DNA of 5,453 nt from Bacillota bacterium (GTDB taxonomy: Bacteria > Bacillota > Sulfobacillia > Sulfobacillales > Sulfobacillaceae). The position numbers were made by a program, and so were the translations under genes. Location of the stretch: contig JAKADI010000163.1 of NCBI GenBank assembly GCA_021820675.1, positions 1 through 5,453 on the forward strand, read 5' to 3'. The notes beneath the pieces are model-generated. The model was not told where the DNA came from and did no database searches. It saw nothing but the letters and a program-made list of their open reading frames with translations. Below, piece by piece: positions 4,756-5,453 of this stretch (within the stretch, counting starts at the first letter, position 1; each line of letters opens with the position of its first letter).

Positions 4756-5453
4756 CTAAAGCTCGGCATTCCGCAAGGCTTGCTGCGCCTTGCGGGTGGG
4801 GACCCTCCACAGACGGCGAAGCGACACAATGTGACGCCTATTATGCCACAATAGGGACCAACTCTGATATAGCGCCTGCCGGTAAAACGGGTCACGCCTG
4901 GAGCCGGTCAACGCAAAAAAACTGTAATGCAAGGTGGCCCACATTGCGTGAGTTACGGAGTAATATTTCCAGACTAAAAACAAACGCGCCGTTTCTGCCA
5001 ACTGCTGGCGCAATCGGGCATCTCGGGGATCAGAATGGCCGGGGTGATGCAAAACGCGTGAACAGGGTTCAAATAACACGTCATAACCCAAACGGCGGAC
5101 GCGAATGCCAATCTCCGTGTCATCATGCCACTTGGGCAAGCTCTCATCGAGAGGCCATAGCCTTTCCAACCCCCGGCGCCGGATAATCATCCCGCAGCCC
5201 ATCGGATAATCGACCGGATGCCCGCGCCACCCGCGTATCGCCTCCTCATGTTCGCACAAAGCCTCCCCCCACAACCGGTCACGGCCATGGCCAAAAGAAT
5301 CCAGAAACGATCCGGCGCCATTGATGATCTGGCCCCGCTCCATGAGCACTAAGGGGGCTACCGCCCCTGCCTCGGGCCGTTCCGACAGACACGCCAGAGC
5401 ATTTGGTAGCCAACTGGGGGTGGCCTCCCCATCACTGTCCAAAAACGCATACA
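4756..5453 (-). CDS. Family 2 glycosyltransferase, rhamnosyltransferase-like, 3' part, enters from the right edge
   Basis: Only the last 231 residues are visible. The frame is open to the edge and begins mid-domain with YAFLDSDGEA, where DSD is the metal- and nucleotide-binding DxD motif of GT-A fold transferases. Counting from the edge, GCGMII (85-90) and HDDTEIGIR (109-117), with the catalytic acidic region, followed by GYDVLFEPCSRVLHHPGHS (122-140), resemble WbbL-type rhamnosyltransferases. The tail (about 150-231) is rich in Arg and aromatic residues, as often seen where these enzymes contact the membrane. A TTG near 5442 is the Leu of FLDSD and not a start. The acceptor is unknown; surface polysaccharide or a glycoprotein are likely. 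The gene ends 106 nt before the hydrolase ATG, with no clear terminator. Confidence 0.85.
   Translation of the reverse strand, partial: YAFLDSDGEATPSWLPNALACLSERPEAGAVAPLVLMERGQIINGAGSFLDSFGHGRDRLWGEALCEHEEAIRGWRGHPVDYPMGCGMIIRRRGLERLWPLDESLPKWHDDTEIGIRVRRLGYDVLFEPCSRVLHHPGHSDPRDARLRQQLAETARLFLVWKYYSVTHAMWATLHYSFFALTGSRRDPFYRQALYQSWSLLWHNRRHIVSLRRLWRVPTRKAQQALRNAEL

Noticed and set aside
4771..4795. Perfect 8-bp hairpin (CCGCAAGG / CCTTGCGG) near the end of the glycosyltransferase gene
   Set aside because: It lies inside the coding sequence and no T run follows on either strand, so I do not call it a terminator.
4662..5186. 174-codon plus-strand ORF
   Set aside because: Antisense to the glycosyltransferase and the adjoining gap, with low-complexity composition and no recognisable domain.

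Overview
The window looks like chromosomal DNA of a Gram-positive, motile, probably acidophilic bacterium of the Firmicutes, with Sulfobacillus or a close relative as my best guess. The basis is strong AAGGAGG/GGAGGTGA ribosome binding sites, a sigma-28/sigma-D type promoter, a single flagellin beside fliD, and two exported filament proteins that are almost free of Lys and Arg while the cytoplasmic genes are normally charged. The genus is inferred from sequence style; no search was run. I see no mobile element, CRISPR array, tRNA or rRNA.

Layout. Positions 1-939 (minus) hold the N-terminal 313 codons of fliD, the filament cap, which runs off the left edge. Positions 940-1230 are a divergent control region. 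It carries a candidate sigma-A promoter and leader for fliD, with a hairpin presenting AGGA and a second strong ribosome binding site in front of a 19-codon ORF. In the other direction it carries a good sigma-28 promoter and a leader of about 95 nt for flagellin, with a perfect 7-bp hairpin presenting ATGGAG about 25 nt before the Shine-Dalgarno. Positions 1231-2391 (plus) are the flagellin gene, followed by a strong, probably bidirectional terminator at 2406-2446.

From 4649 down to 2459 (minus) is a tight three-gene run: a metallo-beta-lactamase-fold hydrolase, a small NifX/NifB-like protein, and an RmlD-type sugar-nucleotide reductase. Gaps are 25 and 45 nt, and the run ends at the shared terminator. 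Positions 4756-5453 (minus) are the C-terminal part of a family 2 glycosyltransferase that enters from the right edge.

How the genes may work together: fliD and flagellin build the filament from divergent promoters. Both leaders show the layout of CsrA-repressed flagellin mRNA (a GGA in a hairpin loop plus a GGA in the Shine-Dalgarno). If real, this would coordinate filament and cap synthesis after transcription. The reductase and glycosyltransferase point to surface polysaccharide or glycoprotein assembly, possibly flagellin glycosylation, but that link rests only on proximity. The hydrolase and NifX-like protein have no evident role in either process.
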